Shown here piece after piece: positions 8,689 to 17,739 of a stretch of 57,929 nucleotides of DNA. Made by a program: the position numbers and the translations under genes. This stretch comes from an uncultured Lachnospiraceae bacterium (GTDB taxonomy: Bacteria > Bacillota > Clostridia > Lachnospirales > Lachnospiraceae): NCBI GenBank assembly GCA_944384155.1, contig CALWSG010000001.1:1-57929 (forward strand). The letters are read 5' to 3'. The notes under the pieces are model-generated. The model was not told where the DNA came from and ran no database searches. It saw nothing but the letters and a program-made list of their open reading frames with translations. Numbering within the stretch: the first letter of the stretch is position 1; the number at the start of each line of letters is the position of its first letter.

Positions 8689-9273
8689 ATGTCAGACATA
8701 AGAATAGAGAAAACAAATATCCGTAAGGATATGATTAAAAAAAGAAGCTCCATGGACAGGGAATTTATAGCGGAGTCAGGGAAGCAGATAGCTAAACTGG
8801 TATTATCAATGGAGGATTACAAAAAGTCAGACATAGTTCTTATGTATTATCCGGTGAGAAACGAGGCCAATGTAAGGGATTTATTTGAGATAAGTCTGAA
8901 TATGGGAAAGAAAGTGGCTATGCCAAGAGTTTTAAATAAATGTGATATGGAATTTTATGTAACAGAGTCATGGGAGGATTTAGCTCCCGGCTATATGGAT
9001 ATATACGAGCCAAGGGAGGGTTTAAGCCTATATACATATAAGCCGGACATTAAAGCATTTATGGCGGTTCCCGGAGTGGCATTTGATAAAAAGGGAGGTC
9101 GTATAGGGATGGGGAGAGGCTATTATGACAGATATTTAAAAAAATACCCTTATATAAAAACATGCGGTGTGTGTATGGAATATCAGCTCATTGACAAAAT
9201 ACCAATGGAGAAAAATGATATATACATAAATTATATAGTTACAGAAAAGAAGATTTATGATATATTAATGTGA
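8689..9273 (+). CDS. 5-formyltetrahydrofolate cyclo-ligase
   Basis: This enzyme (MTHFS/YqgN) converts 5-formyl-THF to 5,10-methenyl-THF using ATP, returning stored folate to the one-carbon pool. The N-terminal KTNIRKDMIKKR is the usual substrate/ATP-contacting start, LMYYPVRNEANV lies in the middle, and the C-terminal GGRIGMGRGYYDRYL is the family signature. ATG codons occur at 8683 and 8689; the AGGAG at 8678-8682 abuts the first but is 6 bases from the second, so I start at 8689 (194 residues). It lies between the DUF896 gene and proA. Confidence 0.92.
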   Translation: MSDIRIEKTNIRKDMIKKRSSMDREFIAESGKQIAKLVLSMEDYKKSDIVLMYYPVRNEANVRDLFEISLNMGKKVAMPRVLNKCDMEFYVTESWEDLAPGYMDIYEPREGLSLYTYKPDIKAFMAVPGVAFDKKGGRIGMGRGYYDRYLKKYPYIKTCGVCMEYQLIDKIPMEKNDIYINYIVTEKKIYDILM

Positions 9274-9337
9274 AAGGTATTAGTTTTCCAATTACCTGAA
9301 TGCCTGTTAAAGGCTGTGCAAATGAAAGGAGCGGGCT

Positions 9338-10582
9338 ATGGAATTAAAGGAAATAGGAAAAGCAGCAGTTGCTGCAAGGTACAAAATAGAAAATTTAAAT
9401 ACAAATGAAAAGAATAATGCCTTGATTAAAGTGGCAGAGGCACTTGTTGAAAACAGCAGTGATATTATAAGTGCCAATGAAATAGACATGGAAAACGGAC
9501 GAAATGGGGGAATGACAGCTGCCATACTTGACAGATTAAAGCTTGATGAGAGCCGTATAAGAAATATGGCGGAGGGATTAAAAAAGGTGGCACTTTTAGA
9601 GGATCCTGTAGGAGAGGTTATGGATATGTCAAAGCGTCCTAACGGCATGGTAATAGGCAAGAGAAGAGTTCCGTTAGGCGTGGTAGGCATAATATATGAG
9701 GCAAGACCAAATGTAACATCAGATGCCTTCGGACTTTGCTTTAAGTCAGGAAATGTTGTTATATTAAAGGGTGGAAGTGATGCAATTAATTCAAATAAGG
9801 CAATAGTAAAGGTTATTAGAGAAGCATTGTGTAAGTGTGGTATAACTCCTGACTGTATTTCCCTTATAGAGTCAACAGACAGAGCTGTTACCGTGGAGTT
9901 TATGAAGATGAATGAATATATTGATCTTCTTATACCAAGAGGAAGCGCAGGTCTTATAAAAGCAACTCTTGACAACAGCACCATACCTGTTATAGAAACG
10001 GGAACAGGAAATTGTCATATATTTGTTGATAAAAGTGCCGATGTTAATATGGCGGTAAACATTGTTGTAAATGCTAAGACACAGAGAATAGGTGTGTGCA
10101 ATGCCTGTGAAAGTCTTGTAGTACACAGAGATATTTTAAAGGAATTTCTGCCTGAGGCAGTTAAGGCATTAAAGGAATATAATGTTGAAATACGGGGAGA
10201 TAAGGAGGCAATGGAGGTATGCATGGAGGATATAATACCTGCGTCCGAGGAAGATTTTTATACAGAATATCTTGATTATATTATATCAGTTAAGACTGTG
10301 GGAAGCATAGATGAGGCTATAGAACATATAAATAAACATAACACAAAGCACAGTGAAGCTATTGTAACAGAGGATTATAACAATGCAAATAAGTTTCTTG
10401 ATAAAATTGATGCTGCCTGTGTATATGTAAATGCTTCCACAAGGTTTACAGACGGGGAGGAATTTGGTTTTGGTGCTGAAATAGGAATAAGTACACAGAA
10501 GCTTCACGCAAGGGGTCCTATGGGACTTAAAGAGCTTACAACATATAAGTATATTATATATGGAAGTGGTCAGATACGTTAG
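9338..10582 (+). CDS. proA: Gamma-glutamyl phosphate reductase
   Basis: ProA reduces gamma-glutamyl phosphate with NADPH to glutamate semialdehyde, the second step of proline synthesis. The 414-residue length is standard, and the sequence shows the aldehyde-dehydrogenase-fold landmarks of the family: [28 protein letters not shown], the active-site Cys region [16 protein letters not shown], and the C-terminal [22 protein letters not shown]. An AAAGGAG precedes the ATG. It is likely part of the operon beginning at proB, with which it forms a metabolic pair. Confidence 0.96.
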   Translation: MELKEIGKAAVAARYKIENLNTNEKNNALIKVAEALVENSSDIISANEIDMENGRNGGMTAAILDRLKLDESRIRNMAEGLKKVALLEDPVGEVMDMSKRPNGMVIGKRRVPLGVVGIIYEARPNVTSDAFGLCFKSGNVVILKGGSDAINSNKAIVKVIREALCKCGITPDCISLIESTDRAVTVEFMKMNEYIDLLIPRGSAGLIKATLDNSTIPVIETGTGNCHIFVDKSADVNMAVNIVVNAKTQRIGVCNACESLVVHRDILKEFLPEAVKALKEYNVEIRGDKEAMEVCMEDIIPASEEDFYTEYLDYIISVKTVGSIDEAIEHINKHNTKHSEAIVTEDYNNANKFLDKIDAACVYVNASTRFTDGEEFGFGAEIGISTQKLHARGPMGLKELTTYKYIIYGSGQIR

Positions 10583-10606
10583 AAAAGCAATTATCGGAGA
10601 ATAGAA

Positions 10607-12046
10607 ATGAACATAGATTTAAGTATATATGACGGGATGCAGAACCCGCCATCAGATGACACGGGAAGACAGTATTATTATATGGCAAAATGCAGGGAAA
10701 TAGTGTCTGAAAAATCAGGGGAATTAAACAGACCCTTAAGGGCGTGTGTAAATACCTTCGGTTGTCAGATGAACGCAAGGGATTCGGAAAAGCTGATAGG
10801 AATACTGGAGCTTATCGGTTATGAGATAACAGAAGATGAGCATGCAGATTTTGTTATATATAATACCTGTACCGTAAGGGAGAATGCCAATTTAAAAGTG
10901 TATGGAAGACTTGGATATTTGTCAAATATAAAAAAGAAAAATCCCCATATGCTTATAGCACTTTGCGGCTGCATGATGCAGGAGGAGGTTGTTGTAAATA
11001 AAATAAGAAAAAGCTACAGCTTTGTGGATATGATATTCGGCACTCATAATATATTTAAGTTTGCGGAAATATTATATTCGAGATATATGTCAGATTCCAT
11101 GATCATTGATATATGGAAGGACACGGACAAAATAGTGGAGGATTTGCCTGTAGAAAGGAAATATCCTTTTAAGTCCGGAGTAAATATTATGTTTGGGTGC
11201 AACAATTTTTGCAGCTACTGCATAGTGCCTTATGTAAGAGGAAGGGAGCGAAGCAGAAGTCCTAAGGATATTGTTGAGGAGATAAAAAAACTGGTTGATG
11301 ATGGTGTTGTGGAAATCATGCTTTTAGGTCAGAATGTAAATTCATATGGAAAGAACCTGAAAGAGCCTGTAACATTTGCCAAGCTTTTAACCATGGTGGA
11401 GGAAATAGATGGTCTTAAAAGGATTCGGTTTATGACCTCACATCCAAAAGATTTGTCAGATGAGCTTATAGAGGTTATGAAAAATTCAAAAAAAATATGC
11501 AGACATCTCCATCTTCCTGTTCAGTCAGGAAGCAGCAGAGTTTTAAAGATGATGAACAGAAAGTATGACAAGGACCATTATCTTAAGCTGGCAGATAAGA
11601 TAAAGGCGGCAATGCCTGATATTTCTCTTACAACAGATATTATAGTTGGATTTCCGGGAGAAACGGAGGAGGATTTCCTTGAGACAATAGATGTTGTTAA
11701 AAAGGTTCAATATGACAGTGCTTATACATTTATTTACTCAAAAAGAACGGGAACTCCTGCGGCATCTATGGATAACCAGATACCAAAGGAGGTTGTTAAG
11801 GACAGATTTGACAGGCTTCTAAAGGAGGTACAGACTATAGCTGCAAAACAAACGGAACGGTTTGTGGGAAAGACAATGGAGGTTCTTGTGGAGGAAAAAA
11901 ATTCCCAGCTTGCAGGATATGTTACGGGAAAGCTAAGCAACGGCACAACTGTACATTTTCCGGGAGACGAAACACTTATAGGCAGTCTTGTTAATGTAAA
12001 GCTTTTGAATGCAAAGGGCTTTTATTATATGGGAGAAATGGAATAA
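10607..12046 (+). CDS. miaB: tRNA-i6A37 methylthiotransferase MiaB
   Basis: MiaB adds a methylthio group to isopentenyl-adenosine 37 of tRNAs that read UNN codons. The order of domains is the N-terminal cluster domain (NTFGCQMNARDSE, NTCTVRENA, LCGCMMQE, three cluster cysteines), the radical-SAM core (GCNNFCSYCIVPYVRGRERS, with the CxxxCxxC motif) and a C-terminal TRAM domain. Length 479 is normal. Its substrate is made by MiaA, encoded 9 kb downstream at 21295, so both steps of the modification lie in this window. A GGAG stands 7 bases before the ATG. Confidence 0.96.
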   Translation: MNIDLSIYDGMQNPPSDDTGRQYYYMAKCREIVSEKSGELNRPLRACVNTFGCQMNARDSEKLIGILELIGYEITEDEHADFVIYNTCTVRENANLKVYGRLGYLSNIKKKNPHMLIALCGCMMQEEVVVNKIRKSYSFVDMIFGTHNIFKFAEILYSRYMSDSMIIDIWKDTDKIVEDLPVERKYPFKSGVNIMFGCNNFCSYCIVPYVRGRERSRSPKDIVEEIKKLVDDGVVEIMLLGQNVNSYGKNLKEPVTFAKLLTMVEEIDGLKRIRFMTSHPKDLSDELIEVMKNSKKICRHLHLPVQSGSSRVLKMMNRKYDKDHYLKLADKIKAAMPDISLTTDIIVGFPGETEEDFLETIDVVKKVQYDSAYTFIYSKRTGTPAASMDNQIPKEVVKDRFDRLLKEVQTIAAKQTERFVGKTMEVLVEEKNSQLAGYVTGKLSNGTTVHFPGDETLIGSLVNVKLLNAKGFYYMGEME

Positions 12047-12086
12047 ATTATATAAGGGGAAATCCAATAGTAAAAGGAGAGAAAAT

Positions 12087-12662
12087 ATGGATAATAATTT
12101 TAACGGTCAGGGCAGCAATGAAAACAATACAAGCAATATGTTTAATAATCAAGGCAATATGTTTGGAGATGTAAGCGGCAATAACGTGCAAAGCAGCCAT
12201 ATTGATTATAATATGGGAGTTGTAAAGCAAAAGCCTAATATGATTATGGGCATTATAGGTGCGCTGATAGGTGCTGTCATAGGAGCAGTTGTATGGATAC
12301 TAATTTCAAAGACAGGATACATATTTGGAATTCTTGGAATGGGTATTATGTGGCTGACAATGTTTTTGTATGAGAGAATGGCAAAGGGAATGAATATAGC
12401 AGGTACCATTATATGTATAGCTTTGACATTTATAGCGATTTACATAGGAAACAGAGTGGGAGCTGTTTTAGTGGTTCAAAGCGAATATGCAAAAAATGCA
12501 ATGGATATTTCTTTTAGCAGGTCAAATGAATTATTCAAGCTGCATTTAGAGATAGATTCAGAATTTAAGTCAGCATATATTCAGGACTTAATTACAAGCT
12601 ATGTGTTCTCTATTGTATGCAGTATAGCACTGGTAGCAGGGTATATAAGAAAGAAAAAATAA
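12087..12662 (+). CDS. Asn-rich N-terminus, multi-pass membrane protein of unknown function
   Basis: I do not recognise the family. From the ATG at 12087 (AAAAGGAGA 7 bases upstream) the protein has 191 residues. Residues 1-45 are polar and rich in Asn, Gly and Met, with NMFNNQGNMFGDVSGNN; then come about four hydrophobic segments (roughly residues 50-75, 78-92, 100-122 and 165-187) with a longer polar loop before the last. The region before 12087 is in the same frame but overlaps miaB and is unlikely to be translated. It sits between miaB and mutS, with which it may be co-transcribed. Confidence 0.65.
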   Translation: MDNNFNGQGSNENNTSNMFNNQGNMFGDVSGNNVQSSHIDYNMGVVKQKPNMIMGIIGALIGAVIGAVVWILISKTGYIFGILGMGIMWLTMFLYERMAKGMNIAGTIICIALTFIAIYIGNRVGAVLVVQSEYAKNAMDISFSRSNELFKLHLEIDSEFKSAYIQDLITSYVFSIVCSIALVAGYIRKKK

Positions 12663-12688
12663 AGGCCTGAGGGAAAGGAAGAATTAAA

Positions 12689-15343
12689 GTGGGACAGTTA
12701 TCACCAATGATGCAGCAATATGTAAATACAAAAGAGCAGTATAAGGACTGTATACTCTTTTACAGATTAGGCGATTTTTATGAAATGTTTTTTGATGATG
12801 CCATACTTGTATCAAAGGAGCTTGAACTGACTCTTACGGGAAAGGACTGCGGTTTGGAGGAGCGTGCACCTATGTGCGGCGTTCCTTACCATGCTGCAGA
12901 TGTTTATATAAATAAGCTTGTAAGCAAGGGTTATAAAGTTGCCATAGGGGAGCAGGTAGAGGATCCTAAGCTTGCTAAAGGGCTTGTAAAAAGAGAGGTA
13001 ATAAAGGTAGTCACTCCCGGAACAAATATTAATGCACAGGCACTTGATGAGACAAAGAATAATTATTTAATGTGCATTGTTTATACGGAGGACGAGTTTG
13101 GTATAGCCACCTGTGATGTATCTACAGGTGATTTTTACGTTACTGAGGTAGATTCCTTAAGGTCATTGACAGACGAGATTACAAAGTTTGCACCTTCAGA
13201 AATTATATGTAACAGCGGATTTATTGTAAGCGGTGCAGATATAGAAGATATAAAGAACAGACTTAATATATGTTTATTTACACTTGATTCATGGTATTTT
13301 GATGATGAGACAAGCAGAAAAGCATTGTTAAATCATTTTAAGGTAATGAATCTTGCAGGACTTGGACTTGAAGATTACGGCATAGGCTCTGTATGTGCCG
13401 GAGCCTTAATGCTTTATTTAAGTGAAACACAGAAAAATTCACTGGCACAGCTTACATCAATAACCCCATATACTACAGGAAAATATATGGTTATTGATAC
13501 CTCAACAAGAAGAAACCTGGAGCTTACGGAAACATTGAGGGAAAAACAGAAAAGGGGCTCACTGCTGTGGGTGCTTGACAAGACAAAGACAGCCATGGGA
13601 GCAAGACTTTTGCGTTCCTACATAGAGCAGCCCCTTATCAATAAAGAAGAGATAGTAAAACGCCAGAATTTTGTTGAGGAAATAAATAAATCACTTATTA
13701 CAAGAGAAGAACTTAGGGAGTATTTAGAACCTATATACGATCTGGAAAGACTTATAGGTAGAATAGCATATAATACTGCAGGACCGAGGGAGCTGATTGC
13801 CTTTAAGACATCGGTCAATATGCTTCCGCATATAAAAAGACTTCTTAATGAATTTAATGGAAGCCTTATTGAAGAAATAAAAAATGAACTGGATGATTTA
13901 TCCGATATAGCCATGATGATAGATGGGGCAATAGCAGACGAACCTCCTATAGCAGTAAAAGAGGGAGGCATAATAAAGGACGGCTATAACAGTGAGGTTG
14001 ACAGACTTCGTGCAGCAAAGACAGAAGGGAAAAACTGGCTGGCAGAGCTGGAAGCTTATGAGAGAGAGAGAACAGGAGTAAAAACCTTAAAAATAAAGTT
14101 TAACAAGGTATTCGGGTATTGCATCGAGATAACAAATGCATATAAGGATCAGTTTAAAATACCTGATGATTACACAAGAAAGCAGACGCTGACAAATGCA
14201 GAGAGATATATAACTCCAAGATTAAAGGAGCTTGAGGATACAATTCTCGGAGCAGAGGACAGGCTGTTTTCTTTAGAATACGATTTATTTAGTGAGCTTA
14301 GAAATAAAATTGCAGGAGAGGTGAAAAGAATTCAAAGAACCGCAAAGGCTGTTGCGGGGCTTGATGTTTTTGCGTCATTTGCTTATGTGGCAGATAAAAA
14401 CAATTTTGTAAAGCCTAAGATAAACGAAAAGGGTATAATAGATATAAAGAACGGAAGACATCCTGTAGTGGAAAAGATGATAGTCAATGACATGTTTGTG
14501 GCAAATGATACATATCTGGACAATGGGAATAACAGAATATCAATTATTACAGGTCCAAATATGGCTGGAAAGTCAACTTATATGAGACAGACTGCATTAA
14601 TTGTGTTAATGGCACAGATTGGCTCCTTTGTTCCGGCAGAAAGTGCAAATATAGGTATATGCGACAGAATTTTCACAAGGGTGGGAGCCTCTGATGACCT
14701 TGCAAGCGGTCAGTCAACATTTATGGTGGAAATGACGGAGGTTGCCAATATTCTTAGAAACGCCACATCAGACAGTCTTCTTATACTTGATGAGATAGGA
14801 AGGGGGACAAGTACCTTTGACGGTCTTTCAATAGCATGGGCAGTTGTGGAGCATATAAGCAACACAAAGCTTTTAGGGGCGAAAACTCTTTTTGCAACAC
14901 ATTACCATGAGCTTACAGAGCTTGAGGGTATGCTTCAGGGAGTGAATAATTACTGTATTGCAGTTAAGGAACAGGGAGATGATATTGTTTTCCTGAGAAA
15001 AATAGTAAAAGGCGGCGCAGATAAAAGCTATGGAATACAGGTGGCAAAGCTTGCAGGTGTACCTGATAATGTTATAGCAAGGGCAAAGGAAATAGTAAGT
15101 GAACTTATAGATGCCGATATATCAAAGAAAGCAAAGGAAATAGCTGCTGCAGGGCAGCACAGTACAAAAAAGAAAAAACAAAAGCTTGACGAGGTTGATT
15201 TAACACAGATGTCCTTGTTCGATACTGTAAAGGATGAGGATATTATAAATGAGTTAAAAGAGCTTGACCTGGCAAACCTTACTCCCATAGATGCGTTAAA
15301 CACACTCTACAAGCTGCAAAATAAGCTTAAAAACAGATGGTAG
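12689..15343 (+). CDS. mutS: DNA mismatch repair protein MutS
   Basis: MutS binds base mismatches and recruits MutL. The 884-residue protein starts with a GTG and shows the mismatch-binding domain motif LGDFYEMFFDDA near residue 27 (F-x-E), the connector and lever domains, and the ATPase domain with Walker A GPNMAGKST at about residue 622, the LASGQSTFMVEM signature and Walker B LLILDEIGRGTSTFDG. The C-terminal tail ends with a short helix that resembles the MutS dimer/tetramer tail. It is followed by the TPR protein and mutL with gaps of 21-23 bases, so all three are probably one operon. Confidence 0.97.
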   Translation: MGQLSPMMQQYVNTKEQYKDCILFYRLGDFYEMFFDDAILVSKELELTLTGKDCGLEERAPMCGVPYHAADVYINKLVSKGYKVAIGEQVEDPKLAKGLVKREVIKVVTPGTNINAQALDETKNNYLMCIVYTEDEFGIATCDVSTGDFYVTEVDSLRSLTDEITKFAPSEIICNSGFIVSGADIEDIKNRLNICLFTLDSWYFDDETSRKALLNHFKVMNLAGLGLEDYGIGSVCAGALMLYLSETQKNSLAQLTSITPYTTGKYMVIDTSTRRNLELTETLREKQKRGSLLWVLDKTKTAMGARLLRSYIEQPLINKEEIVKRQNFVEEINKSLITREELREYLEPIYDLERLIGRIAYNTAGPRELIAFKTSVNMLPHIKRLLNEFNGSLIEEIKNELDDLSDIAMMIDGAIADEPPIAVKEGGIIKDGYNSEVDRLRAAKTEGKNWLAELEAYERERTGVKTLKIKFNKVFGYCIEITNAYKDQFKIPDDYTRKQTLTNAERYITPRLKELEDTILGAEDRLFSLEYDLFSELRNKIAGEVKRIQRTAKAVAGLDVFASFAYVADKNNFVKPKINEKGIIDIKNGRHPVVEKMIVNDMFVANDTYLDNGNNRISIITGPNMAGKSTYMRQTALIVLMAQIGSFVPAESANIGICDRIFTRVGASDDLASGQSTFMVEMTEVANILRNATSDSLLILDEIGRGTSTFDGLSIAWAVVEHISNTKLLGAKTLFATHYHELTELEGMLQGVNNYCIAVKEQGDDIVFLRKIVKGGADKSYGIQVAKLAGVPDNVIARAKEIVSELIDADISKKAKEIAAAGQHSTKKKKQKLDEVDLTQMSLFDTVKDEDIINELKELDLANLTPIDALNTLYKLQNKLKNRW

Positions 15344-15364
15344 CCATAGGGAAGGAAGTGAATT

Positions 15365-17716
15365 ATGGAACTTGAGAAAATATTAAGTGACCTTGATAAA
15401 TTATTTCAGGAAAATAAAATAAATATGGTAGAAGATTTTTTAAATGAAAATATAAAAAATGCCATTACATCAGGTGAATATAATATAGCTGTATCACTTT
15501 TAAATGAGCTTATGGGATTTTTCAGGGAAACAGGTCAGAGGGAAAAATCATATGAGTGTATTGACACAGTAGTTATGCTTATGGAAAGCCTTAATCTTAA
15601 GGATACGGTGTATTATGGAACGACAATGATAAATGCTGCAAATGCTTACAGGGCAGGCGGTGATTTTAACCGCTCTCTTAATGCATATAATGAGGCAGAG
15701 AGGATTTATAAAAAGTATTATTCTTCTGATAATAATGAATTTGCTGCTTTTTATAATAATTTAAGCCTTTTATATCAGGAAATGGGAGATTTTAATTTGG
15801 CAAAGGATGCCCTAATAAAATCACTTAATATTATATTAAAGCAGGATGATTCAAAGCTTGAGCAGGGGGTAACACATACAAACCTTGCATCAACCTATAT
15901 AGCCCTTAAGGAGTATGATAAGGCAGAGAAACATTTAAAGGAGGCTCTCAGGCTTTTCAATGAGGAGAACATAAAAGACATTCACTATTGCGGTGCATTG
16001 TCCTCTTACGGTTCTCTTTTGTATATGACGGGAAGATATACAGAAGCTGCAGAATTGTTTTTAAAGGCAGCAGACAGAATAAAAACCGTTATTGGAGATA
16101 ATACGGAGCAGTACAGGCGTATTATGGATAATTATAAGGCATCGGCAGACGCCTGCAAATTACAGAATAATATTAAAGGACTTTTACTTTGCAGAAAATA
16201 TTATGAGGAATACGGAAAACCTATGATAGAGGAAAAGTTTCCTGAATATAAGGATAGAATAGCAGTGGGACTTGCAGGAGAAGGCTCCGATTGTTTTGGC
16301 TTTGATGATGAGTATTCAAGGGATCATGACTGGGGACCGGGTTTTTCCATGTGGCTTACGGAGGAGGATTATAGTGCGATAGGAGAAAGTCTTGAGGAGG
16401 AATATGGTAAGCTTCCAAAAGAATATATGGGATTTAAGCGTCTAAATACAGGAAGAGGACAGAAAAGAACAGGAGTCAATACAATAAAGGGATTTTTCAC
16501 AGGGCTTTTGGGAGATAATATTATTCCTGAAAATATATTTGAAGAGGAAGATAAATGCAGCAGTGATGAGATTTATAATAATATAAACTGGTTAGATGCA
16601 GATGAATACAGGCTTGCAGCAGCCGTAAACGGGGAAGTATTTTGTGATAAGCTTGGTATATTTACAGAGATACGCAAAATCTTAAAAAAATATTATCCAA
16701 AGAATATAATATATCTTGTCCTTGCAGAGCATGCTGCTCTTTTTGCACAGTCAGGCCAGTATAATTTTGCAAGAATGTTAAAAAGGCATGATTATGCGGC
16801 AGCTTTAATGGAAGCTTCAAAGGGAGTGAGAGAGTGTTTAAGAATAATCAATGTTTTAAATAAGACATACAGTTGTCACGATAAGTGGCTGCTTAAAGGA
16901 ACGAATTTTGAAGGCGGCTTTGAGAATGCAGAAGAAATATTGGAGAAAATATCGAAAAATGCAGTAAATCCTGCAAATGAGGATTTTTTTGAAACAATCG
17001 CAGGAATTCTTGCAAAACAGATGTATATAAGAAATTATATAAGTGACGAAGATACTTTTTTGGAGAATCATGTAAATGAGCTATTAACAAAGTCAAGGCT
17101 TTGGACAAAATCAAAAAAAGAACTTATAGATGACATTGTAACATGTGAGTTTGATGCCTTTGACAAGGTTAAGAATAAAGGGGGAAGAGCAGAGTGTCAG
17201 GACGACTTTAATACCTTCAGCCTTATGAGAAAAAGCCAGTATTTAGTGTGGGATAAGGAAATGCTTATTCAATATCTCTATGAGTTTAGGCTAAATATGA
17301 AAGAAGGCAGAAATATGATAGAGGAAAAGTACGGAAGAATGATGGAATATACTGCACCATTGGAATATGAAGAAATAAAAGACAGGTTTGCATATATACC
17401 TGCGGAAAAGCAGCAAATTATAGATACAATTACGTCAATTCAAAGAAGCATGATGATGGAATTTGCAGAAAAATATCCAAAGCTTGCAAAAAATGCAAGA
17501 AGTGTGTCATCTGCTGATGATAATTTGTATAATACATCTTCGGAGACATATTTGAAAGGGGAAATATCCACATATTCAGATAAAATGCTGGAGCTTTACG
17601 GACGGTTTGTTGCGGAATGTCTCTCACAGGGCAGAAATATATCATATGAAACCATAGAAAATACAGTAAGGCTATATGGCTATAAAAGTCTTGAAGATGC
17701 AGAGGGCAGAATATAG
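15365..17716 (+). CDS. TPR protein with DUF4037 (nucleotidyltransferase-like) and DUF4125 domains
   Basis: The 783-residue protein has three parts. Residues 1-285 are a run of TPR helices (for example AANAYRAGGDFNRSLNAYNEAERIY and THTNLASTYIALKEYDKAEKH, overlapping in style). From about 298 comes AGEGSDCFGFDDEYSRDHD, the DUF4037 start: a Gly-Ser followed 11 residues later by D-H-D fits the nucleotidyltransferase-fold metal motif. The last 200 residues (CEFDAFDKVKNKGGRAECQDD onward) match DUF4125. No function is established for this arrangement. It lies exactly between mutS and mutL, with short gaps, but nothing in it points to mismatch repair. I infer an RNA- or protein-modifying nucleotidyl transferase with a TPR partner-binding module. 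Confidence 0.75.
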   Translation: MELEKILSDLDKLFQENKINMVEDFLNENIKNAITSGEYNIAVSLLNELMGFFRETGQREKSYECIDTVVMLMESLNLKDTVYYGTTMINAANAYRAGGDFNRSLNAYNEAERIYKKYYSSDNNEFAAFYNNLSLLYQEMGDFNLAKDALIKSLNIILKQDDSKLEQGVTHTNLASTYIALKEYDKAEKHLKEALRLFNEENIKDIHYCGALSSYGSLLYMTGRYTEAAELFLKAADRIKTVIGDNTEQYRRIMDNYKASADACKLQNNIKGLLLCRKYYEEYGKPMIEEKFPEYKDRIAVGLAGEGSDCFGFDDEYSRDHDWGPGFSMWLTEEDYSAIGESLEEEYGKLPKEYMGFKRLNTGRGQKRTGVNTIKGFFTGLLGDNIIPENIFEEEDKCSSDEIYNNINWLDADEYRLAAAVNGEVFCDKLGIFTEIRKILKKYYPKNIIYLVLAEHAALFAQSGQYNFARMLKRHDYAAALMEASKGVRECLRIINVLNKTYSCHDKWLLKGTNFEGGFENAEEILEKISKNAVNPANEDFFETIAGILAKQMYIRNYISDEDTFLENHVNELLTKSRLWTKSKKELIDDIVTCEFDAFDKVKNKGGRAECQDDFNTFSLMRKSQYLVWDKEMLIQYLYEFRLNMKEGRNMIEEKYGRMMEYTAPLEYEEIKDRFAYIPAEKQQIIDTITSIQRSMMMEFAEKYPKLAKNARSVSSADDNLYNTSSETYLKGEISTYSDKMLELYGRFVAECLSQGRNISYETIENTVRLYGYKSLEDAEGRI

Positions 17717-17739
17717 TACAGTGAGAATAGGAGGCAGGC

